Shown here: piece after piece, positions 8,426 through 16,609 of the stretch
How positions within the stretch are numbered: position 1 is the first letter of the stretch
Layout of the letters: the number at the start of each line of letters is the position of its first letter
Origin: Streptomyces sp. Z26
Lineage (GTDB): Bacteria > Actinomycetota > Actinomycetes > Streptomycetales > Streptomycetaceae
Length of the DNA stretch: 64,000 nucleotides
Direction of reading: 5' to 3'
Assembly (NCBI RefSeq): GCF_003665095.1
Contig: NZ_RCHV01000002.1
Span: 5,398,501-5,462,500, forward strand
The notes under the pieces: model-generated
Database searches by the model: none
What the model saw: only the letters and a program-made list of their open reading frames with translations
What the model was told of the DNA's origin: nothing
Program-made: the position numbers and the translations under genes

Positions 8426-9424
8426 ATGGCAATCACCAGTCACGACGTGGCCAGACTGGCCGGTGTCTCGCAGCCCACGGTCTCCCGCGCGCTGCGCGGC
8501 GACGAGCGCGTCTCGGCGGCCACCCGGGAGAAGGTACGGCAGGCCGCCCGCGCGCTCGACTACGTGCCGAGCGAGGCCGGTCGCACCCTGTCGACGCGCG
8601 CCACGCGGCGGGTCGGCGTCATCGTCACCGACCTCACCAACCCGTTCTACCCGCACGTCGTCGCCCCGCTCCACGACGAACTGAGCAGTCTGGGCTACCG
8701 GATGATGCTCATCACCGAGCGCTCCGACGAGGCCGTCGCGCAGGAGACGCTGCTCGACCAGTCCATGGACGGCGTCGTCCTCGCCACGGCCACCACGGAC
8801 TCCCGGCTGCCGGCCCAGCTGGAGCGGCGCGGCATGCCCCACGTCTTCCTCAACCGCGACACGGGCCGCGCCGGCGACGTCGCCTCCGTCGTCGACAACG
8901 AGGGCGGCGGGCGGCTCGTCGCCCGCGAGCTGGTCGCGCTCGGGCACCGGCGCGTCGCCGGGGTGTTCGGCGCGGCCAACACCACGACGGGCCGCGAGCG
9001 GGAGCTGGGCTTCCGGCTCGCCCTCGCGGAGGCGGGCGTCGGGCTCCCGGCGGAACGGGTGGTGCGCGGCGCGTTCGAGTACGACACCGGCTACCGCGCG
9101 CTGTCCACGCTGCTCGACGTCCGGGAGGCGCCCACGGCGGTCTTCTGCGGCAACGACGTCGTCGCCATCGGCGTCCTCAACGCGGCCCTCGCCGCCGGGG
9201 TGCGGGTCCCCGAGGAGCTGACCGTCGTCGGCTTCGACGACCTGCCGATGGCCGCCTGGGAGGTCTTCCGGCTCACCACCGTCCGGCACGACCTGCGGGA
9301 GCTGTCCCGCCAGGCCGCGCGGCTGCTGGTCCGGCGGATCGCCGGGGACACCGGCGCGGAGGGGCGACGCGTGGTGCTGCCCACCGAGTTCGTGCCCCGT
9401 GCCACCCACGCTCGCGTCCCCTGA
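8426..9424 (+). CDS. LacI-family transcriptional regulator
   Basis: A 332-residue LacI/GalR repressor. The N-terminal helix-turn-helix reads SHDVARLAGVSQPTVSRALRG (about residues 5-25), followed by the hinge DYVPSEAGRTLSTRATRRVG and a periplasmic-binding-protein-like sensor domain with VGVIVTDLTNPFYP, AVFCGNDVVAIG and VVGFDDLPMA. ATG at 8426 was chosen because GAGGAG sits just upstream and the HTH begins directly after it. It is divergent from the bicupin-to-aldolase run and convergent with the second HisD-like gene. It most likely represses the neighbouring catabolic genes until a pathway metabolite binds. Confidence 0.92.
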   Translation: MAITSHDVARLAGVSQPTVSRALRGDERVSAATREKVRQAARALDYVPSEAGRTLSTRATRRVGVIVTDLTNPFYPHVVAPLHDELSSLGYRMMLITERSDEAVAQETLLDQSMDGVVLATATTDSRLPAQLERRGMPHVFLNRDTGRAGDVASVVDNEGGGRLVARELVALGHRRVAGVFGAANTTTGRERELGFRLALAEAGVGLPAERVVRGAFEYDTGYRALSTLLDVREAPTAVFCGNDVVAIGVLNAALAAGVRVPEELTVVGFDDLPMAAWEVFRLTTVRHDLRELSRQAARLLVRRIAGDTGAEGRRVVLPTEFVPRATHARVP

Positions 9425-9436
9425 ACCGCCGCGCCC

Positions 9437-9499
9437 GGCACCCGTACCGGGTGCCACCGGGGGCGTGCCGCCGCGCGCGACGCGGCGGCACGCCCCCGG
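9437..9499. terminator. Double hairpin bidirectional terminator
   Basis: Two adjacent hairpins lie between the convergent LacI gene and HisD-like gene: GGCACCC/GGGTGCC arms at 9437-9443 and 9449-9455, then a perfect 19-bp stem with arms 9457-9475 and 9481-9499 and a 5-nt loop. The second stem is among the strongest hairpins in the window. Confidence 0.85.
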
Positions 9500-9500
9500 G

Positions 9501-10862
9501 TCACCACCGCTCGCGCAGGGGCGCCGGGACGTCGTCGAACGCGCCGGACGTCCGCCCGATCCGGTCGATGCGCAGCGTCGCCGTCGCGCCGTGCCCCGCC
9601 AGCCCCTCGAACGCGGAGACGCTCTCGACGGCGGGCGCCAGCGCCGCCGTCCCCTCCCGTGACGCGCGCTGGTACGTCAGCGGCTTCAGGAACCGGGAGA
9701 CGGAGAGCCCCGCGTTGTAGCGGGCGGTCTTCCCCGTGGGCAGCACGTGGTTGGTGCCGCCGAGCCCCTTGTCGGAGTAGGCGACCGTCGACCACGAACC
9801 GAGGAACAGCGAGCCGTAGCTGGTGAGGTGCGTCAGGTAGTAGTCGTCGTCCTCGGTCTGGATCTCCAGGTGCTCGGGGGCGATCACGTCGGCGACGGCG
9901 ACGGCGGCGGCCGGGTCGTCCACCACGATGACCGAACCGTAGTCCCGCCACGCCGGGCCCGCGATGTCCCGGGTGGCCAGCGACTCCAGCTGGCGCTCCA
10001 CCTCCGCGACGACGGCGCGCCCCTGGCTCTCGGACGTGGTGATCAGGGCGGCGGGCGAGTGGGGCCCGTGCTCGGCCTGGCCCAGCAGGTCCGCGGCGAC
10101 CCACACCGGGTCGGCGCCGCCGTCGGCGATGACGGCGACCTCGGAGGGCCCGGCCAGCAGGTCGATGCCGACGCGGCCGAACAGCTGCCGCTTCGCCTCG
10201 GTGACGTACGCGTTGCCCGCGCCGACCAGCATGTCGACCGGCGCCTCGCCCAGCAGGCCGAACGCCATCGCGCCCAGCGCCTGCACGCCGCCGAGCGCGA
10301 ACACCCGGTCGGCGCCGGACAGATGGGCGCCGTACAGCACGGCGGGGTGCGCGCCGCGCTCGCCCGAGGTGGGCGTGCACGCCAGTACGGTGCCGACCCC
10401 GGCGGCCTTCGCCACGTTCACCGTCATGAAGGCGCTGGCGAGCAGCGGGAAGCGGCCCGCCGGGAGGTAGGCGCCGACGCGGGGCACGGGGACGTAGCGC
10501 TGGCCGCCGACGACGCCCGGGGCGACCTCCGTCTCGAAGTCCACCAGGTGCTCCCGCTGCGCCGCCGCGAACCGGAGGGTGCGCTCGTGGCCCAGCTCCA
10601 GGGCGGTGCGGACGTCCGGGGGCAGGGCGTCGCCCGACCCGGCCAGCTCGGCCGCGCCGATCTCCAGGTCGCCGGACCAGCCGTCCAGCTCCAGGGCGTA
10701 CGCGCGCACCGCGTCCAGGCCCTTGCGCTCGATCTCCGACAGCATCAGGGAGACGCGTTCGACCACCTGCGGGTCGCGCTGGGCCGGGGGGCCGTCGACG
10801 GCGGGCTTCTTGAGCCAGCGGAGCGGGGGGAGGGACTCTGCCTCGTTCTGCGTGATCTGCAT
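9501..10862 (-). CDS. Histidinol dehydrogenase-family dehydrogenase (catabolic HisD paralogue 2)
   Basis: A 453-residue HisD-superfamily protein clearly paralogous to the one at 4985-6295: GAYLPAGRFPL, GAGNAYVTEAKRQLFGRVGIDLLAGPSE, GQAEHGPHS (zinc Gln/His), IAPEHLEI (Glu-His pair), YSDKGLGGTNHVLPTGK (Asp) and FEGLAGHGATA (probable terminal His). Compared with paralogue 1 it has an ~18-residue N-terminal extension and diverges in the C-terminal region. It is a single gene on the minus strand downstream of a strong terminator, with its promoter in the 115-bp gap before LysR. It may take a different alcohol of the same pathway or a stereoisomer. True biosynthetic HisD is unlikely because no his genes flank it. 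Confidence 0.82.
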   Translation of the reverse strand: MQITQNEAESLPPLRWLKKPAVDGPPAQRDPQVVERVSLMLSEIERKGLDAVRAYALELDGWSGDLEIGAAELAGSGDALPPDVRTALELGHERTLRFAAAQREHLVDFETEVAPGVVGGQRYVPVPRVGAYLPAGRFPLLASAFMTVNVAKAAGVGTVLACTPTSGERGAHPAVLYGAHLSGADRVFALGGVQALGAMAFGLLGEAPVDMLVGAGNAYVTEAKRQLFGRVGIDLLAGPSEVAVIADGGADPVWVAADLLGQAEHGPHSPAALITTSESQGRAVVAEVERQLESLATRDIAGPAWRDYGSVIVVDDPAAAVAVADVIAPEHLEIQTEDDDYYLTHLTSYGSLFLGSWSTVAYSDKGLGGTNHVLPTGKTARYNAGLSVSRFLKPLTYQRASREGTAALAPAVESVSAFEGLAGHGATATLRIDRIGRTSGAFDDVPAPLRERW

Positions 10863-10977
10863 GGCGGGGACGCTAGGGGCCGCGGTGCCACGGGACCAGA
10901 GGGGCAGTTCCTGTCCGAACCACAGGCTTTCCCTGTTCCCGCAGGTGGGCCCGGGTGCGCGGGCCCGGGTGCGCCGC

Positions 10978-11889
10978 TCAGTCGACGGGGTCGGTACGGA
11001 GCGCGCGCAGGGTGTCCTCCGCGATCCGGGCGAGTTCGCTCGTGGCCCGCGACAGGGGGTGGCCCCGCCGACTCACCAGCGCGATCGTGTCGTACAGCGG
11101 GTCGGCGAACGGGACCGTGCGCAGCGCGGGCGGGAACGCGGCGCCGCTCACCACGGCGCGGCTGGCGACGGTGTCGCCCACCCCGGCGGCCACGAGGCCC
11201 AACGCGGCTTCCACGTGCTCCAGTTCGATCAGAGGGTCGACGCGGACCCCGGCGAGCCGGGCCCGTTCCGCCAGCTGGCGCCGGGTGGGGTCCCGCCAGC
11301 CGTAGTGCGCGTCGTAGAGGACCAGCGGCGCGCGGGCGAACGCCTCCGTGGTCACCGGCGTACGGGTGCGGTCCTCGCTCGCGCTGACGTACAGCACCTC
11401 GTCGCGCAGCAGCGGCCGTACCACCAGCCCGTCGTCGTCGACCGGCAGGACGACGAGCCCCGCCTCGATCCGCCCGGCGGCCACGGCCGACGCGGTCTCG
11501 GCCGAGTTCTGCCCGACGAGCCGGACGCGGACCGAGGGGTACCGGGTGTGGAAGTGGCGTACGAGGTCGGACAGCAGGTAGTAGTCCGCGTTGCGCAGGA
11601 CGCCGAACGTGGCCGTGCCGCCGCCCAGCGACCCGAGGGAGCGCACCGCCCGCGCCCCGTGCCCGGCCGCCGCCAGGGCCTGCCGGGCGTACGGCAGCAG
11701 CTCCCGCCCGGCCGAGGTCAGCGTCAGGGTGCGGCTGCCGCGCGCGAACAGCGCGGCGTCCAGCTCCGTCTCCAGGCGGCGCACCAGTTCGGAGGCGGAC
11801 GCCTGGGCGATGCCCATGGCCTCCGCCGCCGCGGTGAACGACCCGAGCCGTTCCGCCTCGACGAAGGCCCGCAGCTGGTTGAGGGTCAT
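10978..11889 (-). CDS. LysR-family transcriptional regulator
   Basis: A 303-residue LysR-type regulator. The N-terminal winged HTH covers residues 1-60 (MTLNQLRAFVEAERLGSF, then AQASASELVRRLE and RTLTLTSAGRELLPYARQAL). The effector domain includes FGVLRNADYYLLSDLVRHFH and VGDTVASRAVV. ATG at 11889 is preceded by GGAGG. It is divergent from the nitrilase gene with 161 bp between start codons, the classic arrangement in which a LysR protein controls its divergent neighbour. The regulated substrate is unknown but is plausibly a nitrile or amide handled by the nitrilase-family enzyme. Confidence 0.92.
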   Translation of the reverse strand: MTLNQLRAFVEAERLGSFTAAAEAMGIAQASASELVRRLETELDAALFARGSRTLTLTSAGRELLPYARQALAAAGHGARAVRSLGSLGGGTATFGVLRNADYYLLSDLVRHFHTRYPSVRVRLVGQNSAETASAVAAGRIEAGLVVLPVDDDGLVVRPLLRDEVLYVSASEDRTRTPVTTEAFARAPLVLYDAHYGWRDPTRRQLAERARLAGVRVDPLIELEHVEAALGLVAAGVGDTVASRAVVSGAAFPPALRTVPFADPLYDTIALVSRRGHPLSRATSELARIAEDTLRALRTDPVD

Positions 11890-11908
11890 CCGGCGCCTCC
11901 CCGTCCGC

Positions 11909-11933
11909 CCGGGCCGGCCCACCACCGGCCCGG
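11909..11933. promoter_or_regulatory. Inverted repeat in the lysR-nitrilase intergenic region
   Basis: CCGGGCCGG and CCGGCCCGG (9-bp perfect arms, 7-nt spacer) lie 20-44 nt upstream of the LysR ATG. They could be an operator half-site pair or a 5'-leader hairpin; the sequence alone does not decide. Confidence 0.35.
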
Positions 11934-12050
11934 AGCCATCGGGTCCTCCTGTGGCCGCCGCAGGGAAAGGGTCACTTGTCCGGTGGCGGACGCGGTGGTT
12001 GGCTCGACCGCGTACCCGGACGTCCCGCGCGCGGAAGGCTGCCCCCGGCG

Positions 12051-12929
12051 ATGACCACCACCCCCCTCCCGATCGGCCTGGTCCAGACGGCCGCGCGGCA
12101 CCACGCCGCCGCCGACCCGGACGCGTTCGCCGCGGACGTGCGCCGTGTCCTCGGGGACCACCCCGGGCTGCGGCTGCTCGCCTACCCGGAACTGCACCTG
12201 TGCGGCCACGAACCGGACGAGGACCCGGTGGCGGTGATGAACGCGGCGGCCGAGCCGCTGGACGGGCCGCGCGGCGCGCGGCTGGCCGCGCTTGCCCGCG
12301 AGCTGGGGATCTGGCTCGTCCCCGGCAGCGTCTACGAGCGGGGCGCGGACGGACTCGTCTACAACACGGCGCCCGTCTACTCGCCCGAGGGCGCACGCGT
12401 CGCGGAGTACCGCAAGATCTTTCCGTGGCGCCCGTACGAGACGACGGCGTCCGGCGGCACCTTCGTCGTCCTCGACCTGCCCGGCCACGGCCGCCTCGGC
12501 CTGACGATCTGCTACGACGCCTGGTTCCCGGAGACCACCCGCCACCTGGCGTGGCAGGGCGCCGACCTCGTACTGAACCTCGTGCGCACGCCCACCGTCG
12601 ACCGCGCCCAGGAGGTCGTGCTCGCGCGGGCGAACGCGATCGTGAACCAGGTGTTCATGGCCAGCCTCAACGCGGCCCTCCCCGACGGCGTCGGGCGCAG
12701 CGTCGTCGTCGGCCCCGAGGGGGACCTCCGGGCCGAGGCGGGGCCGGGCCCGGAGGAGGTCGTCACCGACGTGCTCGACCTCGGCGAGGCCCGCCGGGTG
12801 CGGACCCGGGGGACGGCGGGCCTCGCCCGGGTGTGGGACCCGTTCGAGGAGGGCCGGGCGCCGCTCGAACTGCCCCTGTACGGCGGCCGGATCGATCCCG
12901 GGCGCTGGCGCCGCGGGGCCGGTGGGTGA
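12051..12929 (+). CDS. Carbon-nitrogen hydrolase (nitrilase superfamily)
   Basis: A 292-residue nitrilase-superfamily protein with a complete catalytic triad: Glu47 in AYPELHLCG, Lys122 in EYRKIFPWRPYE and Cys154 in TICYDAWFPET. The family hydrolyses amides or nitriles through a cysteine thioester. The full-length CN-hydrolase domain fills the protein and there is no signal peptide, so it is cytosolic. ATG start at 12051 follows GGAAGG. It is divergent from a LysR regulator that probably controls it and converges on the GH13 gene. Whether it is an amidase, carbamoylase or true nitrilase cannot be told from motifs. Confidence 0.88.
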   Translation: MTTTPLPIGLVQTAARHHAAADPDAFAADVRRVLGDHPGLRLLAYPELHLCGHEPDEDPVAVMNAAAEPLDGPRGARLAALARELGIWLVPGSVYERGADGLVYNTAPVYSPEGARVAEYRKIFPWRPYETTASGGTFVVLDLPGHGRLGLTICYDAWFPETTRHLAWQGADLVLNLVRTPTVDRAQEVVLARANAIVNQVFMASLNAALPDGVGRSVVVGPEGDLRAEAGPGPEEVVTDVLDLGEARRVRTRGTAGLARVWDPFEEGRAPLELPLYGGRIDPGRWRRGAGG

Positions 12930-13000
12930 CCCGCGCGTGACGGGCCGGGCCGCGGCCCCCACGGGCCGGGCGGCCCTCCCCGCCGGACGTGCGGCGCCTC

Positions 13001-14692
13001 TCACCGGGCGGACGCCGCGCCGGTCCGCAGCCAGGCCGTCGTCCACGGCGGGAGCCGGTCACCGGACAGGGGGCCGGAGGCGAGCAGGACCTCGCCCGGC
13101 GGCAGCGGGACGGCGCTGTCCGACAGGTTGCTGACGGTGTGCCAGCCGCCGGTACGGGCGAAGCGCAGCAGTCCTCGCCGCGTCTCCTCCTCCGAACAGG
13201 CCCACTCCAGCGCCTCGTCGGTGACCAGTGCGCGGCGCAGCCGCAGGGCCGCCCGGTACAGCTCCAGGAACGAGTCCCCGTCGCCGCGCTGCGCCTCCGC
13301 CGCGTACGTGCCCCAGTCGGCGGGCTGCGGCAGCCACGAACCGCCGGGCCCGAAGCCGAAACTGGTGCCCTCGCGGGTCCACGGCAGCGGCACCCGGCAG
13401 CCGTCGCGGCCCTTGACGCGCCCGCCGCTGCGTACCCACATCGGGTCCTGGAGGTCCGCCCGGTCCAGGTCGGCGACCTCGGGGAGGCCCAGCTCCTCGC
13501 CCTGGTAGACGTACGCGGAGCCGGGCAGCGCCAGCATCAGCAGCGCGGCGGCTCGCGCCTTGCGCGCGCCCGAGGGAAGGTCCGGGGCCGGGTCCCGGCC
13601 GTCGGTGAGGAGCCACTCCTCGACGTCCCGCTTGGCGGAGCCGGGGGGCAGGGCGTAGCGGGAGACGTGGCGCGCCACGTCGTGGTTGGACAGCACCCAG
13701 GTGCTGGTGGCGCCCGCGCGGCGGGCGTCGTCGAGCGCGGAGCCGATGACGGCGCGCAGTTCCACGGCGTCGAGCCGGGCGCCGAGGAAGTCGAAGTTGA
13801 ACGCCTGCCCCAGCCCCTCCGCGGAGGCGTACGCCGTGCGCCGCGACGCGCGTACCCACGCCTCCGCGACGGCGAAGCGCGGCGGGTCGTACGCGTCGAA
13901 GACCCGCCGCCAGCCGCGGTACACGTCGTGGACGGCGTCCCGGTCCCACAGCGGGTGGCTGCCGTCGAGGGGCAGCGCGTCGGGCTCGTAGCCGCGTTCC
14001 TCGCCGAGGTCGCGCAGCGGTTCGCGCAGGTCCTTGGCGAGGCCGTGGGCCACGTCGACGCGGAATCCGGCGACGCCGCGGTCCGCCCAGAACCGCAGGG
14101 TGGTGTGGAAGTCCTCGCGGACCTCCGGGTTGTCCCAGTCGAAGTCCGGCTGCTGGGGCGCGTAGAGGTGGAGGTACCACTGGCCGTCCGGCACCCGCGT
14201 CCAGGCGGGGCCGCCGAAGCTGGACGGCCAGTCCGTGGGCGGCAGTTCGCCGTCCGGGCCCCGGCCGTCGCGGAAGACGTAGCGCGCGCGGGCGGCCGAT
14301 CCGGGCGCGGCCGCGAGCGCCTCCTGGAACCAGACGTGCCGGTCGGACGAGTGGTTGGGCACGATGTCGACCATGATCCGCAGGCCGAGCCGGTCGGCCT
14401 CGGCGACCATCGCGTCGAAGTCGTCGAGGGTGCCGAGCCGTGGGTCGACGTCGCGGTGGTCGGCCACGTCGTAGCCGCCGTCGGCGAGCTGCGAGGGGTA
14501 GAACGGGCTCAACCAGACGGCGTCCACGCCGAGTTCCGCGAGGTGGTGCAGGCGGGAGGTGATCCCGGGCAGGTCACCGACGCCGTCGCCGTCGGAGTCC
14601 GCGAAACTGCGCGGGTAGATCTGGTAGATGACGGCCTGCCGCCACCAGTCCGCGTCGTGCCGGATGGTGGTGGGCGTGTCGGCGTGGGGCAT
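13001..14692 (-). CDS. GH13 alpha-glucosidase / oligo-1,6-glucosidase
   Basis: A 563-residue glycoside hydrolase family 13 protein. The N-terminus has the diagnostic WWRQAVIYQIYPRSFADSDGDGVGDLPG. The catalytic set is visible: the nucleophile Asp in GFRVDVAHGLAKD, the acid Glu in FAVAEAWVRAS and the third Asp in VLSNHDVARH, with the first conserved region DIVPNHSSD. No signal peptide, so it acts on imported oligosaccharides in the cytosol. It is the last gene of the minus-strand sugar operon, 91 bp after the MalG-type permease, matching the agl-type layout (binding protein, two permeases, alpha-glucosidase) of streptomycetes. It probably cleaves alpha-1,4 or alpha-1,6 glucosides such as maltose, trehalose-like or isomaltose sugars. 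Confidence 0.92.
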   Translation of the reverse strand: MPHADTPTTIRHDADWWRQAVIYQIYPRSFADSDGDGVGDLPGITSRLHHLAELGVDAVWLSPFYPSQLADGGYDVADHRDVDPRLGTLDDFDAMVAEADRLGLRIMVDIVPNHSSDRHVWFQEALAAAPGSAARARYVFRDGRGPDGELPPTDWPSSFGGPAWTRVPDGQWYLHLYAPQQPDFDWDNPEVREDFHTTLRFWADRGVAGFRVDVAHGLAKDLREPLRDLGEERGYEPDALPLDGSHPLWDRDAVHDVYRGWRRVFDAYDPPRFAVAEAWVRASRRTAYASAEGLGQAFNFDFLGARLDAVELRAVIGSALDDARRAGATSTWVLSNHDVARHVSRYALPPGSAKRDVEEWLLTDGRDPAPDLPSGARKARAAALLMLALPGSAYVYQGEELGLPEVADLDRADLQDPMWVRSGGRVKGRDGCRVPLPWTREGTSFGFGPGGSWLPQPADWGTYAAEAQRGDGDSFLELYRAALRLRRALVTDEALEWACSEEETRRGLLRFARTGGWHTVSNLSDSAVPLPPGEVLLASGPLSGDRLPPWTTAWLRTGAASAR

Positions 14693-14783
14693 CGGTGAAC
14701 CTCTCGGGCGCGGGCCCAGGATCGGGTACGGACACGGGGGGTCGGGTTCGGACAGCGGTGCGGGGCCGTACGGGTGCGGGCGG

Positions 14784-15632
14784 TCAGCCCTTCACGGCAC
14801 CCGTGGTCATGCCGGAGACGACCGACCGGCGGAAGATCAGCACCAGCACCCCGATCGGCACGGTCGCCACCATCGCGCCCGCGAAGATCACCCCGAACGG
14901 CACCTGGTACTGGCTGGTGAACAGCGCGATGCCGACGGATACGGTCCGGCGGTCGTCGGACCCGTTGAACGTGAGCGCGAGCAGGAACTCCGACCAGGTC
15001 GCCGTGAAGGAGAACACCCCGGCCGTGAACAGCCCCGGCCGGGCCAGCGGCAGGATCACCGTCAGGGCGGTGCGCAGCGGACCGGCCCCGTCGACGACGG
15101 CGGCCTCCTCCAACTCGCCCGGGATGCCGACGAGATAGTTGCGCATGATCCAGATCGCGAACGGCAGGTTCAGCGCGACGTACGGGATGATCAGCCCCGG
15201 GTAGCTGTTGAGCAGCCCGACCTGGCGCTCCATCAGGAACAGCGGCACCAGCATCGCGATCGGCGGGAAGACCGACAGCATGAGCAGCGCTGTCATGATC
15301 GCCCCGCGCCCGCGCACCGGCAGCCGGGAGAGGGCGTACCCGGCGAAGAACGCCAGGGACAGGATCAGCACCGTGGACACGCAGGCCACGACCACGCTGT
15401 TGAGGAGGTAGTGGCCGATGCCGTTGCGGTGGAACGCCGTGTCGTAGTTGGCGAACGTGGGGTCCTTCGGCAGCAGCGACGGCGGCGTCGCGCTGATCTC
15501 CCCGGGCCCCTTGAGGGAGGCGGACGCCATCCAGAACAGCGGCAGCGTGGCGCAGGCGGCGATCAGCAGTCCGCCGAGGTTGACGGCGTTGACGTAGCGG
15601 CGGACACCCTTGCGCGGGACGTTGCGGCTCAT
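14784..15632 (-). CDS. Carbohydrate ABC transporter permease, MalG type
   Basis: A 282-residue inner-membrane permease with six predicted membrane segments, beginning NLGGLLIAACATLPLFWMASASLKG. The coupling-helix EAA loop is EEAAVVDGAGPLRTALTVILPLARPG, which contacts the ATPase. MalG-like features include the NYDTAFHRN segment and the WSEFLLAL region. The ATG start at 15632 overlaps the stop of the partner permease as ATGA. No ATPase gene is present in the operon; streptomycetes commonly share the MsiK ATPase among such importers, so that is the likely energy partner. Confidence 0.9.
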   Translation of the reverse strand: MSRNVPRKGVRRYVNAVNLGGLLIAACATLPLFWMASASLKGPGEISATPPSLLPKDPTFANYDTAFHRNGIGHYLLNSVVVACVSTVLILSLAFFAGYALSRLPVRGRGAIMTALLMLSVFPPIAMLVPLFLMERQVGLLNSYPGLIIPYVALNLPFAIWIMRNYLVGIPGELEEAAVVDGAGPLRTALTVILPLARPGLFTAGVFSFTATWSEFLLALTFNGSDDRRTVSVGIALFTSQYQVPFGVIFAGAMVATVPIGVLVLIFRRSVVSGMTTGAVKG

Positions 15633-16609
15633 GCCCGGCCCTCCTCGTCGACGTGGGCGCGGAACACGCGCAGGAACAGCAGGCAGCAGGCCAGGACCAT
15701 GACAGCGGTGGTCACGGCGACGGCGGCGCCACCGCCGAAGTCGAGGTTCTGGAAGAGGACGCGGTAGCCGAGGATCGCCACCGACTGGGTGGCCGTGCCC
15801 GGCCCGCCCTGCGTCAGCACGAACGGCAGGTCGAAGATCCCGAACGCCTGGAGGATGCGGAAGAGGACGGCGATGGCGACGATCGGCCGCAGCTGCGGCA
15901 GCGTGACCTGCCAGAACGTGGTCCAGGCGTTCGCACCGTCGATCTCGGCCGCCTCGTAGACGTCTCCCGGCAGGAGCATCAGCCCGGCGAGCACGACGAT
16001 GGCGACGAACGGCGTCGTCTTCCACACGTCCACCACGACCATCGCCGCCATCGCGGGCACCGGTTGCCCGAGGATGTCCGGCTGGGTGCCGAGAAGCTGC
16101 TCGCACAGCCAACTCACCGCTCCGTACGTCCCGTTGAACAGGTACGACCACAGCTGCGCGGCGATCACGTTGATCAGCGCCCAGGGCAGCAGGAGCAGCG
16201 CCAGTATCCAGCCGCGGGCGGCGCCGAGGCGTTCCAGCACGAGCGCGGTGAGCGTCCCGAGCACCAGCTCGACGGTGACGGAGACGACCGTGAAACCGAG
16301 GGTGAAGGCCAGCGCGCGGTACCACTCGGAGTGGGTCAGCAGCGCCTCGTAGTGGCCGAGGGTGGGCGAGCCGAGCCGCAGGCCGCCGTACTCCAGCCGG
16401 ACCTCCCAGAAGGACAGCACCAGGGAGAAGACGACGGGGAAGACCGTCACCGCGGCGACGACCAGCAGCGCGGGCGAGGCGAACAGCCAACCGGCGCGCA
16501 CCCGGCGGCGGTTGAGGGAGACCGGCGGCCTCCCCGGGGTGGGGGCGGCGCTGCCGCCGCCGTCCTCCGGCGCGGTGGCCGGGGCCTTCACGTGCGACAC
16601 GGAGCTCAC
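15629..16609 (-). CDS. Carbohydrate ABC transporter permease, MalF type
   Basis: A 326-residue permease whose first ~35 residues are a cytosolic Ala/Pro-rich tail, followed by GWLFASPALLVVAAVTVFPVVFSLVLSFWEV as the first membrane segment. The EAA loop is YEAAEIDGANAWTTFWQVTLPQLRPI. It pairs with the MalG-type protein to form the channel of the importer. The GTG start at 16609 overlaps the binding-protein stop as GTGA, and its own stop overlaps the next gene, so the transport genes are translationally coupled. Confidence 0.9.
   Translation of the reverse strand: MSSVSHVKAPATAPEDGGGSAAPTPGRPPVSLNRRRVRAGWLFASPALLVVAAVTVFPVVFSLVLSFWEVRLEYGGLRLGSPTLGHYEALLTHSEWYRALAFTLGFTVVSVTVELVLGTLTALVLERLGAARGWILALLLLPWALINVIAAQLWSYLFNGTYGAVSWLCEQLLGTQPDILGQPVPAMAAMVVVDVWKTTPFVAIVVLAGLMLLPGDVYEAAEIDGANAWTTFWQVTLPQLRPIVAIAVLFRILQAFGIFDLPFVLTQGGPGTATQSVAILGYRVLFQNLDFGGGAAVAVTTAVMVLACCLLFLRVFRAHVDEEGRA

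Noticed and set aside
12941..12958. GGGCCGCGGCCC palindrome after the nitrilase gene as terminator
   Set aside because: No loop is possible in the 12-bp palindrome and nearby GC-rich repeats are imperfect; not a convincing terminator.
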